From NCBI RefSeq assembly GCF_900094925.1, contig NZ_FMAY01000002.1, positions 443,131-507,130 on the forward strand: 64,000 nucleotides of DNA. Reading direction: 5' to 3'. A program made the translations under genes and the position numbers. Origin of the DNA: Kosakonia oryzendophytica. GTDB lineage: Bacteria; Pseudomonadota; Gammaproteobacteria; Enterobacterales; Enterobacteriaceae. Shown here one piece after another: positions 1-9,516 of this stretch (within the stretch, counting starts at the first letter, position 1; the number at the start of each line of letters is the position of its first letter). The notes below the pieces were generated by a model that was not told the origin of the DNA, did no database searches, and saw only the letters and a program-made list of their open reading frames with translations.

Positions 1-432
1 ATTTCTCCGTTTGTCGGCCGTATTCTTGACTGGTACAAAGCCAATACCGATAAGAAAGAGTATGTGCCGGCCGAAGATCCGGGCGTGGTTTCCGTAACCG
101 AAATTTATCAGTACTACAAACAACACGGCTATGAAACCGTGGTGATGGGCGCAAGCTTCCGTAATACTGGCGAAATCATTGAACTGGCGGGCTGTGACCG
201 TCTGACTATTGCTCCGGCATTGCTGAAAGAGCTGTCTGAAAGCGCGGGCAGCCTTGAACGTAAACTGGCGTACACCGGCGACGTGAAAGCACGTCCGGAG
301 CGTATCACCGAAGCGGAATTCCTGTGGCAGCATAACCAGGATCCGATGGCGGTAGACAAACTGGCGGACGGTATCCGCAAGTTTGCCGTTGACCAGGAAA
401 AACTGGAAAAAATGGTTGGCGACCTGCTGTAA
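1..432 (+). CDS. talB: Transaldolase B, C-terminal part
   Basis: This is the last 143 codons of transaldolase, cut by the left edge; the frame is open from base 1. The enzyme moves a dihydroxyacetone unit from sedoheptulose 7-phosphate to glyceraldehyde 3-phosphate in the cytosolic pentose phosphate pathway. The visible part begins [13 protein letters not shown] and includes [11 protein letters not shown] and [12 protein letters not shown], which are typical of the C-terminal half of the TIM barrel. The catalytic Schiff-base lysine lies upstream of the window. The talB-mog order is that of E. coli, which supports talB over the paralogue talA. A terminator-like hairpin follows the stop. Confidence 0.95.
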   Translation: MSPFVGRILDWYKANTDKKEYVPAEDPGVVSVTEIYQYYKQHGYETVVMGASFRNTGEIIELAGCDRLTIAPALLKELSESAGSLERKLAYTGDVKARPERITEAEFLWQHNQDPMAVDKLADGIRKFAVDQEKLEKMVGDLL

Positions 433-439
433 TCCTCAT

Positions 440-472
440 GCGTGGCCGGGTTCCGGTCACGCTTACTTTTCT
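440..472 (+). terminator. Probable talB terminator
   Basis: An inverted repeat, GCGTGGCCGG-gtt-CCGGTCACGC, starts 8 bases after the talB stop. It is followed by a T-rich but interrupted tail (ttacttttc). Placement and structure fit a rho-independent terminator of moderate strength. Confidence 0.6.
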
Positions 473-542
473 CCGCTCTGTTTGACTCTCCCCTCAGCGT
501 GTATCATTTCCGTATATCTCGGTTTTTTTGAACGGAATGAAT

Positions 543-1130
543 ATGGACACACTACGCATTGGTTTGGTTTCTGTTTCCGATCGCGCCTCCAGCGGCGTTT
601 ATCAGGACAAAGGCATCCCCGCTCTGGAAGAATGGCTGGCGAGCGCGTTAACCACGCCTTTTCACATTGAAACCCGCCTGATCCCCGATGAGCAGAGCAT
701 CATTGAACAAACCCTGTGTGAACTGGTTGATGAAATGAGCTGCCATCTGGTGCTGACCACGGGCGGAACCGGGCCCGCGCGTCGTGATGTAACGCCGGAT
801 GCGACGCTGGCAGTTGCCGATCGCGAAATGCCGGGGTTCGGTGAACAGATGCGGCAGATCAGCCTTCATTTTGTGCCAACCGCGATTCTTTCCCGCCAGG
901 TGGGGGTTATTCGTAAACAGGCGCTGATTCTCAATTTACCCGGCCAGCCGAAGTCCATCAAAGAGACGCTGGAAGGCGTCAAAGCAGAAAACGGCGAAGT
1001 GAAGGTGCCTGGTATTTTTGCGAGTGTACCGTATTGTGTACAGCTGCTTGACGGGCCTTATGTGGAGACCAATGCGCAAGTTGTAGCATCTTTCCGTCCT
1101 AAAAGCGCAAGGCGCGAAACATTATCCTAA
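543..1130 (+). CDS. mog: Molybdopterin adenylyltransferase
   Basis: The predicted 195-residue protein has the E. coli Mog length. It adenylylates molybdopterin, the step before molybdate insertion in molybdenum cofactor synthesis. The MoaB/Mog fold is shown by the motif LTTGGTGPARRDVTPDA, with the TGGTG loop that binds molybdopterin, and by ILNLPGQPKSIKE near the C-terminus. The start at 543 (MDTLRIGLVS) is preferred to in-frame ATGs at 528 and 537 because it gives the family N-terminus. It is a single gene downstream of talB; the next gene has its own AT-rich upstream region. Confidence 0.95.
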   Translation: MDTLRIGLVSVSDRASSGVYQDKGIPALEEWLASALTTPFHIETRLIPDEQSIIEQTLCELVDEMSCHLVLTTGGTGPARRDVTPDATLAVADREMPGFGEQMRQISLHFVPTAILSRQVGVIRKQALILNLPGQPKSIKETLEGVKAENGEVKVPGIFASVPYCVQLLDGPYVETNAQVVASFRPKSARRETLS

Positions 1131-1256
1131 AAAATGGGATTGTATGACATAAGTGATGCCAGTGCTGGAGTGTTGATTTATTTACGATATAGTAATTTTT
1201 AATTTACATCGTGCGTAATAATTAAATCAGCACTTCCTCTTTACAAATGGTTGATT

Positions 1257-2564
1257 ATGTCAAATTACACTCGCCCACTGAACAGACAGGACTATAAAAC
1301 TCTGACCCTTGCCGCACTTGGTGGCGCGCTGGAGTTTTACGACTTCATTATCTTCGTCTTCTTCGCCGCGGTTGTTGGCGAGCTCTTCTTTCCTGCTGAT
1401 ATACCGGAATGGCTGCGCCAGGTACAAACCTTCGGTATTTTTGCCGCAGGTTACCTGGCGCGTCCGCTCGGCGGTATTGTGATGGCGCACTTTGGCGATT
1501 TAGTCGGGCGTAAAAAGATGTTTACCCTGAGTATCCTGCTGATGGCGCTGCCGACGCTGGCGATTGGTTTACTGCCAACCTATGCCTCTATGGGGATCCT
1601 CGCGCCATTATTACTGCTGCTGATGCGCGTTTTGCAGGGCGCGGCTATTGGCGGTGAAGTGCCGGGGGCGTGGGTGTTCGTTGCTGAACACGTTCCGGCG
1701 CGGCGCATTGGCATTGCCTGTGGGACGCTGACTGCTGGGTTGACGGTGGGGATCCTGCTGGGTTCGGTCGTGGCGACGCTGGTGAATACCAGCATGACGC
1801 AGCAAGGGATCCACGATGGCGGATGGCGTATTCCGTTCCTGCTCGGCGGGGCGTTTGGTCTGGTAGCGATGTACCTGCGCCGCTGGTTGCAGGAAACACC
1901 GATTTTCCTCGAGATGCAACAACGCAAAGCGTTAGCGCAGGAGCTCCCGGTGAAATCTGTTGTGCTGAAGCATAAGAAAGCGGTGGTGGTCAGCATGCTA
2001 CTGACCTGGCTGCTATCCGCCGGGATTGTGGTTGTGATCCTGATGTCGCCGGTGTGGCTGCAAAAACAGTACGGGCTTGCTCCGGCACTGACTTTACAAG
2101 CGAACAGCGTCGCTACCGTTATGCTGTGTTTCGGTTGCCTTGCCGCCGGACTGCTGGTGGATCGTGTTGGCGCCAGCCGCACCTTTATTGTCGGGAGCAT
2201 TCTGCTCGCCTGCTCCAGCTGGTTTTTCTACCATCTGGTTGGCCCCCATCCTGAATACCTGTTTTTGCTTTATGGGTTGGTCGGGCTGTGTGTCGGCGTG
2301 GTGGGCGCGGTGCCTTTTGTGATGGTACGTGCATTCCCTGCGGAGGTCCGTTTCACGGGCATTTCCTTCTCTTACAATGTTTCCTACGCCATTTTTGGCG
2401 GGCTGACGCCGATTGCGGTAACCATGTTGATGGGCGTCTCGCCAATGGCTCCTGCCTGGTATGTGTTGGCGCTATCGCTAATGGGGCTGGCACTGGGGAT
2501 CTGGTTGCGCCAGGATCTCTACCATGAAGATCGTATTGCAGGGCCTACAGTACAGCAGTCATAA
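1257..2564 (+). CDS. MFS metabolite:H+ symporter (MHS family)
   Basis: A 435-residue inner-membrane protein with about 12 hydrophobic segments. Motif A of the major facilitator superfamily is present between helices 2 and 3 as GDLVGRKKMF. The N-terminal ALGGALEFYDFIIFVFFA and the QGAAIGGEVPGAWVFVAEH stretch are typical of the metabolite:H+ symporters, which carry organic acids, proline/betaine or shikimate. The substrate cannot be read from the sequence. The start at ATG 1257 is preferred to TTG 1251; the ribosome site is weak. It lies in the mog-satP interval, where E. coli K-12 has no such gene, so it is a lineage-specific gain or a loss in E. coli. Its neighbour SatP also carries a carboxylic acid, but a shared role is only a guess. 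Confidence 0.8.
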   Translation: MSNYTRPLNRQDYKTLTLAALGGALEFYDFIIFVFFAAVVGELFFPADIPEWLRQVQTFGIFAAGYLARPLGGIVMAHFGDLVGRKKMFTLSILLMALPTLAIGLLPTYASMGILAPLLLLLMRVLQGAAIGGEVPGAWVFVAEHVPARRIGIACGTLTAGLTVGILLGSVVATLVNTSMTQQGIHDGGWRIPFLLGGAFGLVAMYLRRWLQETPIFLEMQQRKALAQELPVKSVVLKHKKAVVVSMLLTWLLSAGIVVVILMSPVWLQKQYGLAPALTLQANSVATVMLCFGCLAAGLLVDRVGASRTFIVGSILLACSSWFFYHLVGPHPEYLFLLYGLVGLCVGVVGAVPFVMVRAFPAEVRFTGISFSYNVSYAIFGGLTPIAVTMLMGVSPMAPAWYVLALSLMGLALGIWLRQDLYHEDRIAGPTVQQS

Positions 2565-2588
2565 AAAAACGGAGCCGCAGGGCTCCGT
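2563..2588 (-). terminator. satP terminator between convergent genes
   Basis: The hairpin CGGAGCC-gcag-GGCTCCG at 2570-2587 is followed on the minus strand by a run of seven T, as expected for a terminator reading out of satP. On the plus strand the tail is weak (ttctta), so it may end the MFS transcript only partly. Confidence 0.8.
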
Positions 2589-2614
2589 TCTTATTCATAC
2601 GATTGCATGACAAA

Positions 2615-3181
2615 TCAGTGTTTTTCACCAATCGGCAATACGGTACGGTCAAACTGTTCGTTGAGCACTTCGCCCATTGCCAGATAAATGGCGCTGGCGC
2701 CACATACCAGACCGATCCAGCCAGCGACGTGGACGATGCTTTCGTTATCAGCCAGGTGACCCACAGCCAGCAGAGCAAACAGTACGGTCAGGCTCAGGAA
2801 CACGAACTGCAGCATGCGCGCGCCTTTCAGGGTGCCAAAGAACATAAACAGCGTGAACACACCCCAAATGCCCAGATAAACGCCCAGGAAGTGGCCGTTC
2901 GCCGCATCCGCCAGCCCCATTTTCGGCAGCAGCAGGATAGCAACCAGCGTCAGCCAGAAAGAGCCGTAAGAGGTGAATGCGGTTAAACCAAAGGTGTTGC
3001 CTTTTTTGAATTCAAGAAGGCCAGCGAAAATTTGTGCAATACCACCATAGAAAATGCCCATAGCCAGGATAATGCCATCCAGCGGGAACATGCCAATATT
3101 GTGCAGGTTAAGCAGAATAGTGGTCATGCCGAAGCCCATTAAGCCCAGCGGAGCCGGATTAGCCAACTTAGTGTTGCCCAT
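2615..3181 (-). CDS. satP: Succinate-acetate/proton symporter
   Basis: A 188-residue AceTr (GPR1/FUN34/YaaH) family protein with six hydrophobic helices and no signal peptide. It imports acetate and succinate with protons across the inner membrane. The family signature near the N-terminus is visible as NPAPLGLMGFGMTT, followed by GIFYGGIAQIFAGLLE. Length and sequence match E. coli SatP (YaaH). It is transcribed toward the MFS gene and away from dnaK. In K-12 a few small genes separate satP from dnaK; here only about 300 bases do. Confidence 0.95.
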   Translation of the reverse strand: MGNTKLANPAPLGLMGFGMTTILLNLHNIGMFPLDGIILAMGIFYGGIAQIFAGLLEFKKGNTFGLTAFTSYGSFWLTLVAILLLPKMGLADAANGHFLGVYLGIWGVFTLFMFFGTLKGARMLQFVFLSLTVLFALLAVGHLADNESIVHVAGWIGLVCGASAIYLAMGEVLNEQFDRTVLPIGEKH

Positions 3182-3325
3182 AATTCCTCAAAATAAATCA
3201 ATTTGAATGGTGAAATGAAAAGTCCCCGCATCACTATTGAGGAAGCGAGGCGCGGCATCATAATTAGCGCCAATAAGCCTGTCTATGATCTGAACAGGTG
3301 GAAATTAAAAAATTTTTTATCCCTC

Positions 3326-3355
3326 CCCCTTGATGCGTGACGTTACGACCCCATC
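3326..3355 (+). promoter_or_regulatory. Sigma-32 heat-shock promoter P1 of dnaK
   Basis: The block CCCCTTGAT at 3326-3334 and CCCCAT at 3349-3354 are separated by 14 bases. This fits the sigma-32 pattern CTTGAA, spacer, CCCCATnT. It lies about 125 bases before the dnaK start, where E. coli has its main heat-shock promoter. Confidence 0.85.
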
Positions 3356-3402
3356 TTGTAGTCAACCGCAGTATGTGGGCCTGAAAAAAAACGATACTGG
3401 GC

Positions 3403-3430
3403 AGTTGAAACCGCACGTTTCGCCCTTATT
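3403..3430 (+). promoter_or_regulatory. Sigma-32 heat-shock promoter P2 of dnaK
   Basis: A second element, GTTGAAACC at about 3403-3412 and CCCTTATTA at about 3423-3431, resembles the downstream dnaK P2 heat-shock promoter of E. coli. The -10 part departs from CCCCAT, so it should be the weaker of the two. Confidence 0.65.
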
Positions 3431-3478
3431 ACAGGTTCACAACCACATGTTGACCGAATTTTTAGTGGAGACGTTTAG

Positions 3479-5392
3479 ATGGGTAAAATTATTGGTATCG
3501 ACCTGGGTACTACCAACTCTTGTGTAGCGATTATGGATGGCACTCAGGCACGTGTGCTGGAGAACGCAGAGGGCGACCGCACCACACCTTCTATCATTGC
3601 CTACACACAGGATGGCGAAACTCTGGTGGGTCAGCCGGCTAAACGTCAGGCAGTGACGAACCCGCAAAACACCCTGTTTGCGATCAAACGCCTGATTGGC
3701 CGTCGCTTCCAGGACGAAGAAGTTCAGCGTGATGAATCCATCATGCCGTACAAAATCATTGCTGCCGACAACGGCGACGCATGGCTTGACGTAAAAGGCA
3801 CCAAAATGGCGCCGCCGCAGATTTCTGCGGAAGTCCTGAAAAAAATGAAGAAAACCGCGGAAGATTACCTGGGTGAGCCGGTAACTGAAGCTGTTATCAC
3901 CGTTCCGGCTTACTTTAACGATGCGCAGCGTCAGGCGACCAAAGACGCCGGCCGTATCGCAGGTCTGGAAGTCAAACGTATCATTAACGAACCGACCGCG
4001 GCGGCACTGGCTTACGGTCTGGATAAAGAAACCGGTAACCGTACCATTGCGGTATACGACCTGGGTGGCGGTACGTTCGATATCTCTATCATCGAAATCG
4101 ATGATGTTGACGGTGAAAAAACCTTCGAAGTTCTGGCAACCAACGGTGATACCCACCTGGGTGGTGAAGACTTCGACAGCCGTCTGATTAACTACCTGGT
4201 GGAAGAGTTTAAGAAAGATCAGGGTATCGATCTGCGTAACGATCCGCTGGCGATGCAGCGTCTGAAAGAAGCTGCAGAAAAAGCGAAAATCGAGCTCTCT
4301 TCTGCACAGCAGACCGATGTGAACCTGCCGTATATCACTGCAGATGCAACCGGTCCGAAACACATGAACATCAAAGTGACTCGTGCGAAACTGGAAAGCC
4401 TGGTGGAAGACCTGGTAAACCGTTCCATCGAGCCGCTGAAAGTTGCACTGCAGGATGCTGGTCTGTCTGTTTCCGACATTCACGACGTGATCCTGGTCGG
4501 TGGTCAGACGCGTATGCCGATGGTGCAGAAAAAAGTTGCCGAATTCTTCGGTAAAGAGCCGCGTAAAGACGTGAACCCGGACGAAGCTGTTGCTATCGGT
4601 GCTGCGGTTCAGGGCGGTGTTTTGACGGGTGAAGTGAAAGACGTTCTGCTGCTGGACGTTACCCCGCTGTCGCTGGGTATCGAAACCATGGGCGGCGTAA
4701 TGACTGCGCTGATCAACAAAAACACCACCATCCCGACCAAGCACAGCCAGGTGTTCTCTACTGCGGAAGACAACCAGTCTGCGGTAACCATCCATGTGCT
4801 GCAGGGTGAGCGTAAACGTGCGTCTGATAACAAATCGCTGGGTCAGTTCAACCTCGATGGCATCAACCCTGCTCCGCGCGGTATGCCGCAGATTGAAGTC
4901 ACCTTCGATATCGATGCCGATGGTATTCTGCATGTCTCTGCAAAAGACAAGAACACCAACCGCGAACAGAAAATCACCATCAAAGCCTCTTCTGGTCTGA
5001 ATGAAGAAGAGATCGCGAAAATGGTGCGTGAGGCAGAAGCGAACGCTGAGTCCGATCGTAAGTTCGAGGAACTGGTGCAAACCCGTAACCAGGGTGACCA
5101 TCTGCTGCACAGCACGCGTAAGCAGGTTGAAGAAGCGGGCGACAAACTGCCGGCAGAAGACAAGACTGCTATCGAGTCTGCACTGAGCGCGCTGGAAACG
5201 GCACTGAAAGGTGAAGACAAAGCTGATATCGAAGCGAAAATGCAGGCGCTGGCGCAGGTTTCCCAGAAATTACTGGAAATCGCACAGCAGCAGCACGCAC
5301 AGCAGCAAGCAGGTGCTGATGCTTCCGCGAACAACGCGAAAGATGACGATGTTGTTGACGCCGAGTTCGAAGAAGTAAAAGACAAAAAATAA
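3479..5392 (+). CDS. dnaK: Chaperone Hsp70, DnaK
   Basis: A 637-residue ATP-driven chaperone that binds exposed hydrophobic segments and works with DnaJ and GrpE in the cytosol; it also helps restrain sigma-32. The N-terminal ATPase domain opens with [17 protein letters not shown]-type sequence and carries the phosphate loop [16 protein letters not shown]. The interdomain linker [19 protein letters not shown] is intact, followed by the beta-sandwich substrate domain and the helical lid. The C-terminus ends in EEVKDKK after a Q/A-rich tail. It is one residue shorter than E. coli DnaK. Two sigma-32 promoters precede it and dnaJ follows after 85 bases. Confidence 0.98.
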   Translation: MGKIIGIDLGTTNSCVAIMDGTQARVLENAEGDRTTPSIIAYTQDGETLVGQPAKRQAVTNPQNTLFAIKRLIGRRFQDEEVQRDESIMPYKIIAADNGDAWLDVKGTKMAPPQISAEVLKKMKKTAEDYLGEPVTEAVITVPAYFNDAQRQATKDAGRIAGLEVKRIINEPTAAALAYGLDKETGNRTIAVYDLGGGTFDISIIEIDDVDGEKTFEVLATNGDTHLGGEDFDSRLINYLVEEFKKDQGIDLRNDPLAMQRLKEAAEKAKIELSSAQQTDVNLPYITADATGPKHMNIKVTRAKLESLVEDLVNRSIEPLKVALQDAGLSVSDIHDVILVGGQTRMPMVQKKVAEFFGKEPRKDVNPDEAVAIGAAVQGGVLTGEVKDVLLLDVTPLSLGIETMGGVMTALINKNTTIPTKHSQVFSTAEDNQSAVTIHVLQGERKRASDNKSLGQFNLDGINPAPRGMPQIEVTFDIDADGILHVSAKDKNTNREQKITIKASSGLNEEEIAKMVREAEANAESDRKFEELVQTRNQGDHLLHSTRKQVEEAGDKLPAEDKTAIESALSALETALKGEDKADIEAKMQALAQVSQKLLEIAQQQHAQQQAGADASANNAKDDDVVDAEFEEVKDKK

Positions 5393-5417
5393 TCGCCCTT
5401 ATGCAGGGTAGATAACC

Positions 5418-5452
5418 AGCACGGGCGTCGGAGTTCTCTCCACGCCCGTGCT
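5418..5452 (+). ncRNA. dnaK-dnaJ intergenic hairpin (tpke11-like)
   Basis: A strong stem, AGCACGGGCGT paired with ACGCCCGTGCT around a 13-base loop, fills the short gap between dnaK and dnaJ. E. coli has a comparable stem here and a small RNA candidate named tpke11 was reported from this gap. There is no T-run, so it is not a simple terminator. It may set the dnaK:dnaJ ratio by partial termination, processing or mRNA stability. The structure is seen; function is inferred. Confidence 0.45.
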
Positions 5453-5477
5453 CGTATGTTAAGGGGCAGATAAACCG

Positions 5478-6620
5478 ATGGCGAAGCAAGATTATTACGA
5501 GATTTTAGGCGTTCCGAAAACAGCGGAAGAGCGTGAAATCAAAAAGGCGTACAAACGCCTGGCCATGAAATATCACCCGGACCGCAATCAGGGCGATAAA
5601 GAGGCCGAAGCCAAATTTAAAGAGATCAAAGAAGCCTACGAAATCCTGACCGATGCCCAAAAACGTGCGGCTTACGATCAGTATGGCCATGCGGCATTTG
5701 AGCAGGGCGGTGGCGGCGGTGGATTCGGCGGCGGCGGTTTTGGCGGCGGCGCGGATTTCAGCGATATTTTCGGCGATGTGTTCGGCGATATCTTCGGCGG
5801 TGGCCGTGGTCGCCAGCGCGCGGCACGGGGTGCTGACCTGCGCTATAACATGGACTTAACGCTGGAAGAAGCGGTCCGTGGCGTCACAAAAGAGATCCGC
5901 ATTCCGACTCTGGAAGAGTGCGATGTTTGTCATGGTAGCGGCGCGAAAGCAGGCACACAGCCGCAGACCTGTCCGACCTGTCATGGTTCCGGCCAGGTGC
6001 AGATGCGTCAGGGCTTCTTTGCTGTGCAGCAAACCTGTCCGCATTGCCAGGGGCGCGGTACGCTGATCAAAGATCCATGCAACAAGTGCCATGGTCATGG
6101 TCGTGTAGAAAAATCCAAAACCCTGTCCGTTAAAATCCCGGCAGGTGTCGATACCGGCGATCGTATTCGTTTGAGCGGTGAAGGCGAAGCGGGTGAACAC
6201 GGTGCGCCAGCAGGCGATTTGTACGTTCAGGTACAGGTGAAACAGCACCCGATTTTCGAACGTGAAGGTAACAACCTGTACTGCGAAGTGCCGATCAATT
6301 TTGCTATGGCGGCGCTGGGCGGTGAGATTGAAGTACCGACGCTGGACGGTCGCGTGAAGCTGAAAGTGCCAAGCGAAACCCAAACGGGCAAACTGTTCCG
6401 TATGCGTGCCAAAGGTGTGAAATCTGTACGCGGCGGCGCACAGGGCGATTTACTGTGTCGGGTCGTCGTAGAAACGCCAGTCGGTCTGAATGAGAAACAG
6501 AAACAACTGTTGAAAGATCTGCAAGATAGCTTTGGTGGTCCGACGGGTGAACATAACAGCCCGCGTTCTAAAAGCTTCTTCGACGGTGTGAAAAAATTCT
6601 TTGATGATTTGACGCGTTAA
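5478..6620 (+). CDS. dnaJ: Co-chaperone Hsp40, DnaJ
   Basis: A 380-residue type I J-protein that delivers clients to DnaK and stimulates its ATPase. The J domain (about residues 1-70) has the HPD triad at 33-35. A Gly/Phe-rich region follows (about 75-110), with [15 protein letters not shown] as an extreme stretch. Four CxxCxGxG zinc motifs come next: [24 protein letters not shown] and CNKCHGHG. The C-terminal peptide-binding domains and dimerisation tail are complete. It is co-transcribed with dnaK and is followed by a strong terminator. It is a few residues longer than the E. coli protein, consistent with the long glycine tract. Confidence 0.98.
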   Translation: MAKQDYYEILGVPKTAEEREIKKAYKRLAMKYHPDRNQGDKEAEAKFKEIKEAYEILTDAQKRAAYDQYGHAAFEQGGGGGGFGGGGFGGGADFSDIFGDVFGDIFGGGRGRQRAARGADLRYNMDLTLEEAVRGVTKEIRIPTLEECDVCHGSGAKAGTQPQTCPTCHGSGQVQMRQGFFAVQQTCPHCQGRGTLIKDPCNKCHGHGRVEKSKTLSVKIPAGVDTGDRIRLSGEGEAGEHGAPAGDLYVQVQVKQHPIFEREGNNLYCEVPINFAMAALGGEIEVPTLDGRVKLKVPSETQTGKLFRMRAKGVKSVRGGAQGDLLCRVVVETPVGLNEKQKQLLKDLQDSFGGPTGEHNSPRSKSFFDGVKKFFDDLTR

Positions 6621-6644
6621 GCGAGATCACCAGATATTTATCAG

Positions 6645-6669
6645 ACCCGGCTTTTGCCGGGTTTTTTTT
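6645..6669 (+). terminator. dnaKJ operon terminator
   Basis: The hairpin ACCCGGC-tttt-GCCGGGT followed by eight T is a textbook rho-independent terminator 24 bases after the dnaJ stop. Confidence 0.92.
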
Positions 6670-6784
6670 ACGCTTTCTCATTACTCGGAAAAAAGGAATC
6701 TATAAGCAATAATAATCTGTTTTTAGCGAAGAGTTGACGAGCGTAAGATAGCTGCCACGACGTTACAGGGATCGGGAGAATAAG

Positions 6785-7948
6785 ATGAAGTTATTACAAC
6801 GTTTTTTTAACAGTGACGCCTCCGGCGGCATTGTCCTTATCATTGCGGCTGCGCTGGCGATGTTATGCGCCAACCTCGGCGTTACGCAGGATTTATACAA
6901 CTCTTTTCTACAAATGCCTGTCGAGCTGAAAGTCGGATCGCTGGAAATCAAAAAAGACATGTTGCTGTGGATCAACGACGCGTTGATGGCAGTCTTTTTC
7001 CTGATGGTCGGACTGGAAGTGAAATATGAGCTGGTTGAAGGCACGCTTGCCAGCCGTCAGCAGGCGGTTTTCCCCGTCATCGCTGCACTCGGCGGCATGG
7101 TTGCACCGGCGCTGATCTTTTTGTTGTTTAATTTTCACAATCCGCTGGCGAGCCACGGCTGGGCAATTCCTACAGCCACAGACATTGCATTTGCCCTCGG
7201 TGTGCTTGCCCTGTTGGGGAACCGGGTTCCGCCCGTGCTGAAAGTGTTTCTGATGGCGCTGGCCATCATCGATGATCTCGGAGCGATTATCATCATTGCG
7301 CTGTTCTATACCAGCGATCTCTCCACCATGGCGCTGGGTGTGGCTGCTGCTGCTATCGTCGTGTTGGCCATTATGAATGCCCTGAATGTCCGTCGTATTG
7401 GCCTCTACATGCTGGTCGGTGTTGTACTTTGGACGGCAGTATTGAAATCCGGCGTGCATGCAACTCTCGCAGGTGTTGTCGTTGGCTTTTTTGTTCCGCT
7501 GCGTGAAGAGAAAGGTGTTTCACCCTTACATCAACTGGTGGATGCCATTAATCCGTGGGTGGCATGGCTCATTCTGCCGTTGTTTGCTTTCGCCAATGCG
7601 GGCGTTTCCATGGACGGCATGTCGATCTCCGGGCTGGCTGATGTGCTGCCCCTGGGAATTATTGCGGGTCTGGTTATCGGTAAGCCACTCGGTATCTCTA
7701 TTTTCTGCTGGCTGGCGCTACGTGCAAAACTGGCGAAACTGCCGCAAGGCGCGGTATTCAGTCAAATTATGGCTGTGGGCGTGCTGTGCGGTATTGGTTT
7801 TACCATGTCTATCTTTATCTCTTCACTGGCCTTCGGCGATGCACATGCGGAGATGATTGCCTGGAGTAAACTGGGCATTCTCACCGGTTCTGTCATCTCG
7901 GCAATACTCGGTTATTGCCTGTTACGTACGCGCATTGCCCGCCCTTAA
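6785..7948 (+). CDS. nhaA: Na+/H+ antiporter NhaA
   Basis: A 387-residue inner-membrane antiporter that exchanges two protons for one sodium ion and protects against Na+ and alkaline pH. About 12 hydrophobic helices are visible. The ion-binding aspartate pair of helix V is present in [18 protein letters not shown], and the assembly helices carry [19 protein letters not shown] and [15 protein letters not shown], all diagnostic for NhaA. One residue shorter than the E. coli protein. Its regulator gene nhaR begins 30 bases after the stop. In E. coli NhaR activates nhaA in response to Na+; the binding site cannot be named with certainty here. Confidence 0.97.
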   Translation: MKLLQRFFNSDASGGIVLIIAAALAMLCANLGVTQDLYNSFLQMPVELKVGSLEIKKDMLLWINDALMAVFFLMVGLEVKYELVEGTLASRQQAVFPVIAALGGMVAPALIFLLFNFHNPLASHGWAIPTATDIAFALGVLALLGNRVPPVLKVFLMALAIIDDLGAIIIIALFYTSDLSTMALGVAAAAIVVLAIMNALNVRRIGLYMLVGVVLWTAVLKSGVHATLAGVVVGFFVPLREEKGVSPLHQLVDAINPWVAWLILPLFAFANAGVSMDGMSISGLADVLPLGIIAGLVIGKPLGISIFCWLALRAKLAKLPQGAVFSQIMAVGVLCGIGFTMSIFISSLAFGDAHAEMIAWSKLGILTGSVISAILGYCLLRTRIARP

Positions 7949-7978
7949 TGCCTGGCGTCGGCAGGGAGTGAATCATCG

Positions 7979-8878
7979 ATGTCTTATATTAATTACAATC
8001 ATTTGTATTATTTCTGGCATGTTTATCGTGAAGGCTCCGTCGTTGGCGCGGCGGAGGCACTCTGGCTGACGCCGCAAACTATCACCGGGCAGATCAAAGC
8101 GCTGGAAGAGCGGTTGCAAGGCAAACTCTTTAAACGTAAGGGGCGTGGGCTGGAGCCGACAGAACTGGGTGAATTGGTGTTTCGCTATGCGGATAAAATG
8201 TTCACCCTGAGTCAGGAAATGCTGGATACCATTAATTACCGTAAAGAGTCCAATTTGCTCTTTGATGTGGGGGTCGCCGATGCGCTCTCTAAACGGCTGG
8301 TGAGTGGGGTGCTGGACGCTGCCGTACAGGACGGGGAACAAATTCATCTGCGCTGTTTTGAGTCTACCCACGAGCTGCTGCTTGAGCAATTAAGCCAGCA
8401 TAAACTGGATATGATCATCTCTGATTGCCCAATCGATTCCACGCAACAAGAGGGACTCTTTTCCGTGAAGATTGGTGAATGCAGCGTCAGTTTTTGGTGT
8501 TGTAATCCGCCGCCGCAAAAACCATTCCCGTTTTGCCTGGAAGAACGTCGTTTATTGATACCTGGCCGACGCTCCATGCTCGGACGCAAATTGTTGAACT
8601 GGTTTAACGTCCAGGGATTACAGGTGGAAATCCTCGGGGAGTTTGACGATGCCGCGTTAATGAAGGCGTTCGGTGCAGCGCATAACGCAATTTTTGTCGC
8701 ACCATCGCTGTATATTCACGACTTTTATGCGGACGAGCGCATGGTAGAGATAGGGCGGGTGGATAATGTGATGGAGGAGTATCACGCCATTTTCGCGGAA
8801 CGGATGATCCAGCATCCGGCGGTGCAGCGCATTTGTAATCGAGATTACTCAGGGCTCTTCTCACCGTTACGGAAATAA
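7979..8878 (+). CDS. nhaR: LysR-type activator of nhaA
   Basis: A 299-residue LysR-family regulator. The N-terminal winged helix-turn-helix is visible as [28 protein letters not shown] (described at residues about 18-45), followed by an effector domain. In E. coli NhaR senses Na+ and activates nhaA, and it also activates osmC and pgaABCD. The gene lies directly behind nhaA in the same direction, the E. coli arrangement. Unlike E. coli K-12 there is no IS1 element between nhaR and rpsT; a shared bidirectional terminator separates them. Confidence 0.95.
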   Translation: MSYINYNHLYYFWHVYREGSVVGAAEALWLTPQTITGQIKALEERLQGKLFKRKGRGLEPTELGELVFRYADKMFTLSQEMLDTINYRKESNLLFDVGVADALSKRLVSGVLDAAVQDGEQIHLRCFESTHELLLEQLSQHKLDMIISDCPIDSTQQEGLFSVKIGECSVSFWCCNPPPQKPFPFCLEERRLLIPGRRSMLGRKLLNWFNVQGLQVEILGEFDDAALMKAFGAAHNAIFVAPSLYIHDFYADERMVEIGRVDNVMEEYHAIFAERMIQHPAVQRICNRDYSGLFSPLRK

Positions 8879-8903
8879 AAAACCCGCCAGGAGGCGGGTT
8901 TTT
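8877..8903. terminator. Bidirectional terminator between nhaR and rpsT
   Basis: The stem CCCGCC-agga-GGCGGG is flanked by an A-run on the left and a T-run on the right, so it can end both nhaR (+) and rpsT (-) transcripts. Confidence 0.9.
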
Positions 8904-8925
8904 CACAAAGCCAACAAGCGGGCGA

Positions 8926-9210
<285 letters not shown>

Positions 9211-9291
9211 CTATATGGACAATTCAAAGGCCGGGGAATATGCCCTTTTAGCCTTCTTTTGTCAATGGATTTGTGCAAATAAGCGCCGTTA

Positions 9292-9513
9292 ATGCACGAC
9301 GCTACGTTACGTAGTGATGGCGCAGGATTCTAACAGCTTGCGTGTCGCGAATACAGCTTTTCCACCAGAAAAATCGCTATCAAGGCCAGATTTTCATACC
9401 TACAGGACACAGCCTGATGAAATCCTTCTCCTTTCTGCTTTGTTAAGGCAATCGTCGGTTAACGTCGCACGCTGTACAAGGTATAATCCGACGATTTTCA
9501 CTGTTTTGAGCCA
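9292..9513 (+). pseudogene. yaaY-like reading frame with an early stop
   Basis: From an ATG at 9292 the frame reads LRSDGAGF, then TAA at 9331-9333, then QLACREYSFS. As I remember it, the E. coli yaaY product contains LRSDGAGFYQLA and EYSFS at the same place, with Tyr where this sequence has a stop. So the DNA is conserved but the peptide is not made here. The simplest reading is that this segment is non-coding leader or promoter DNA for ribF and that yaaY was never a real gene. The 3' limit given is approximate. Confidence 0.3.
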
Positions 9514-9516
9514 GAC

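Noticed and set aside
1165-1195. TATAGT at 1188-1193 with TTGATT at 1173-1178 as a promoter for the MFS gene.
   Set aside because: The spacing is only 9 bases, too short for a sigma-70 promoter, and no better -35 was found.
3437-5110. A 557-codon open frame antisense to dnaK.
   Set aside because: It is the mirror of a highly expressed gene with strong codon bias, which removes stops on the opposite strand. The product is rich in Phe, Arg, Gln and His in a shadow pattern, has no family motif and no ribosome site. Similar antisense frames in other Hsp70 genes have been misread as genes before.
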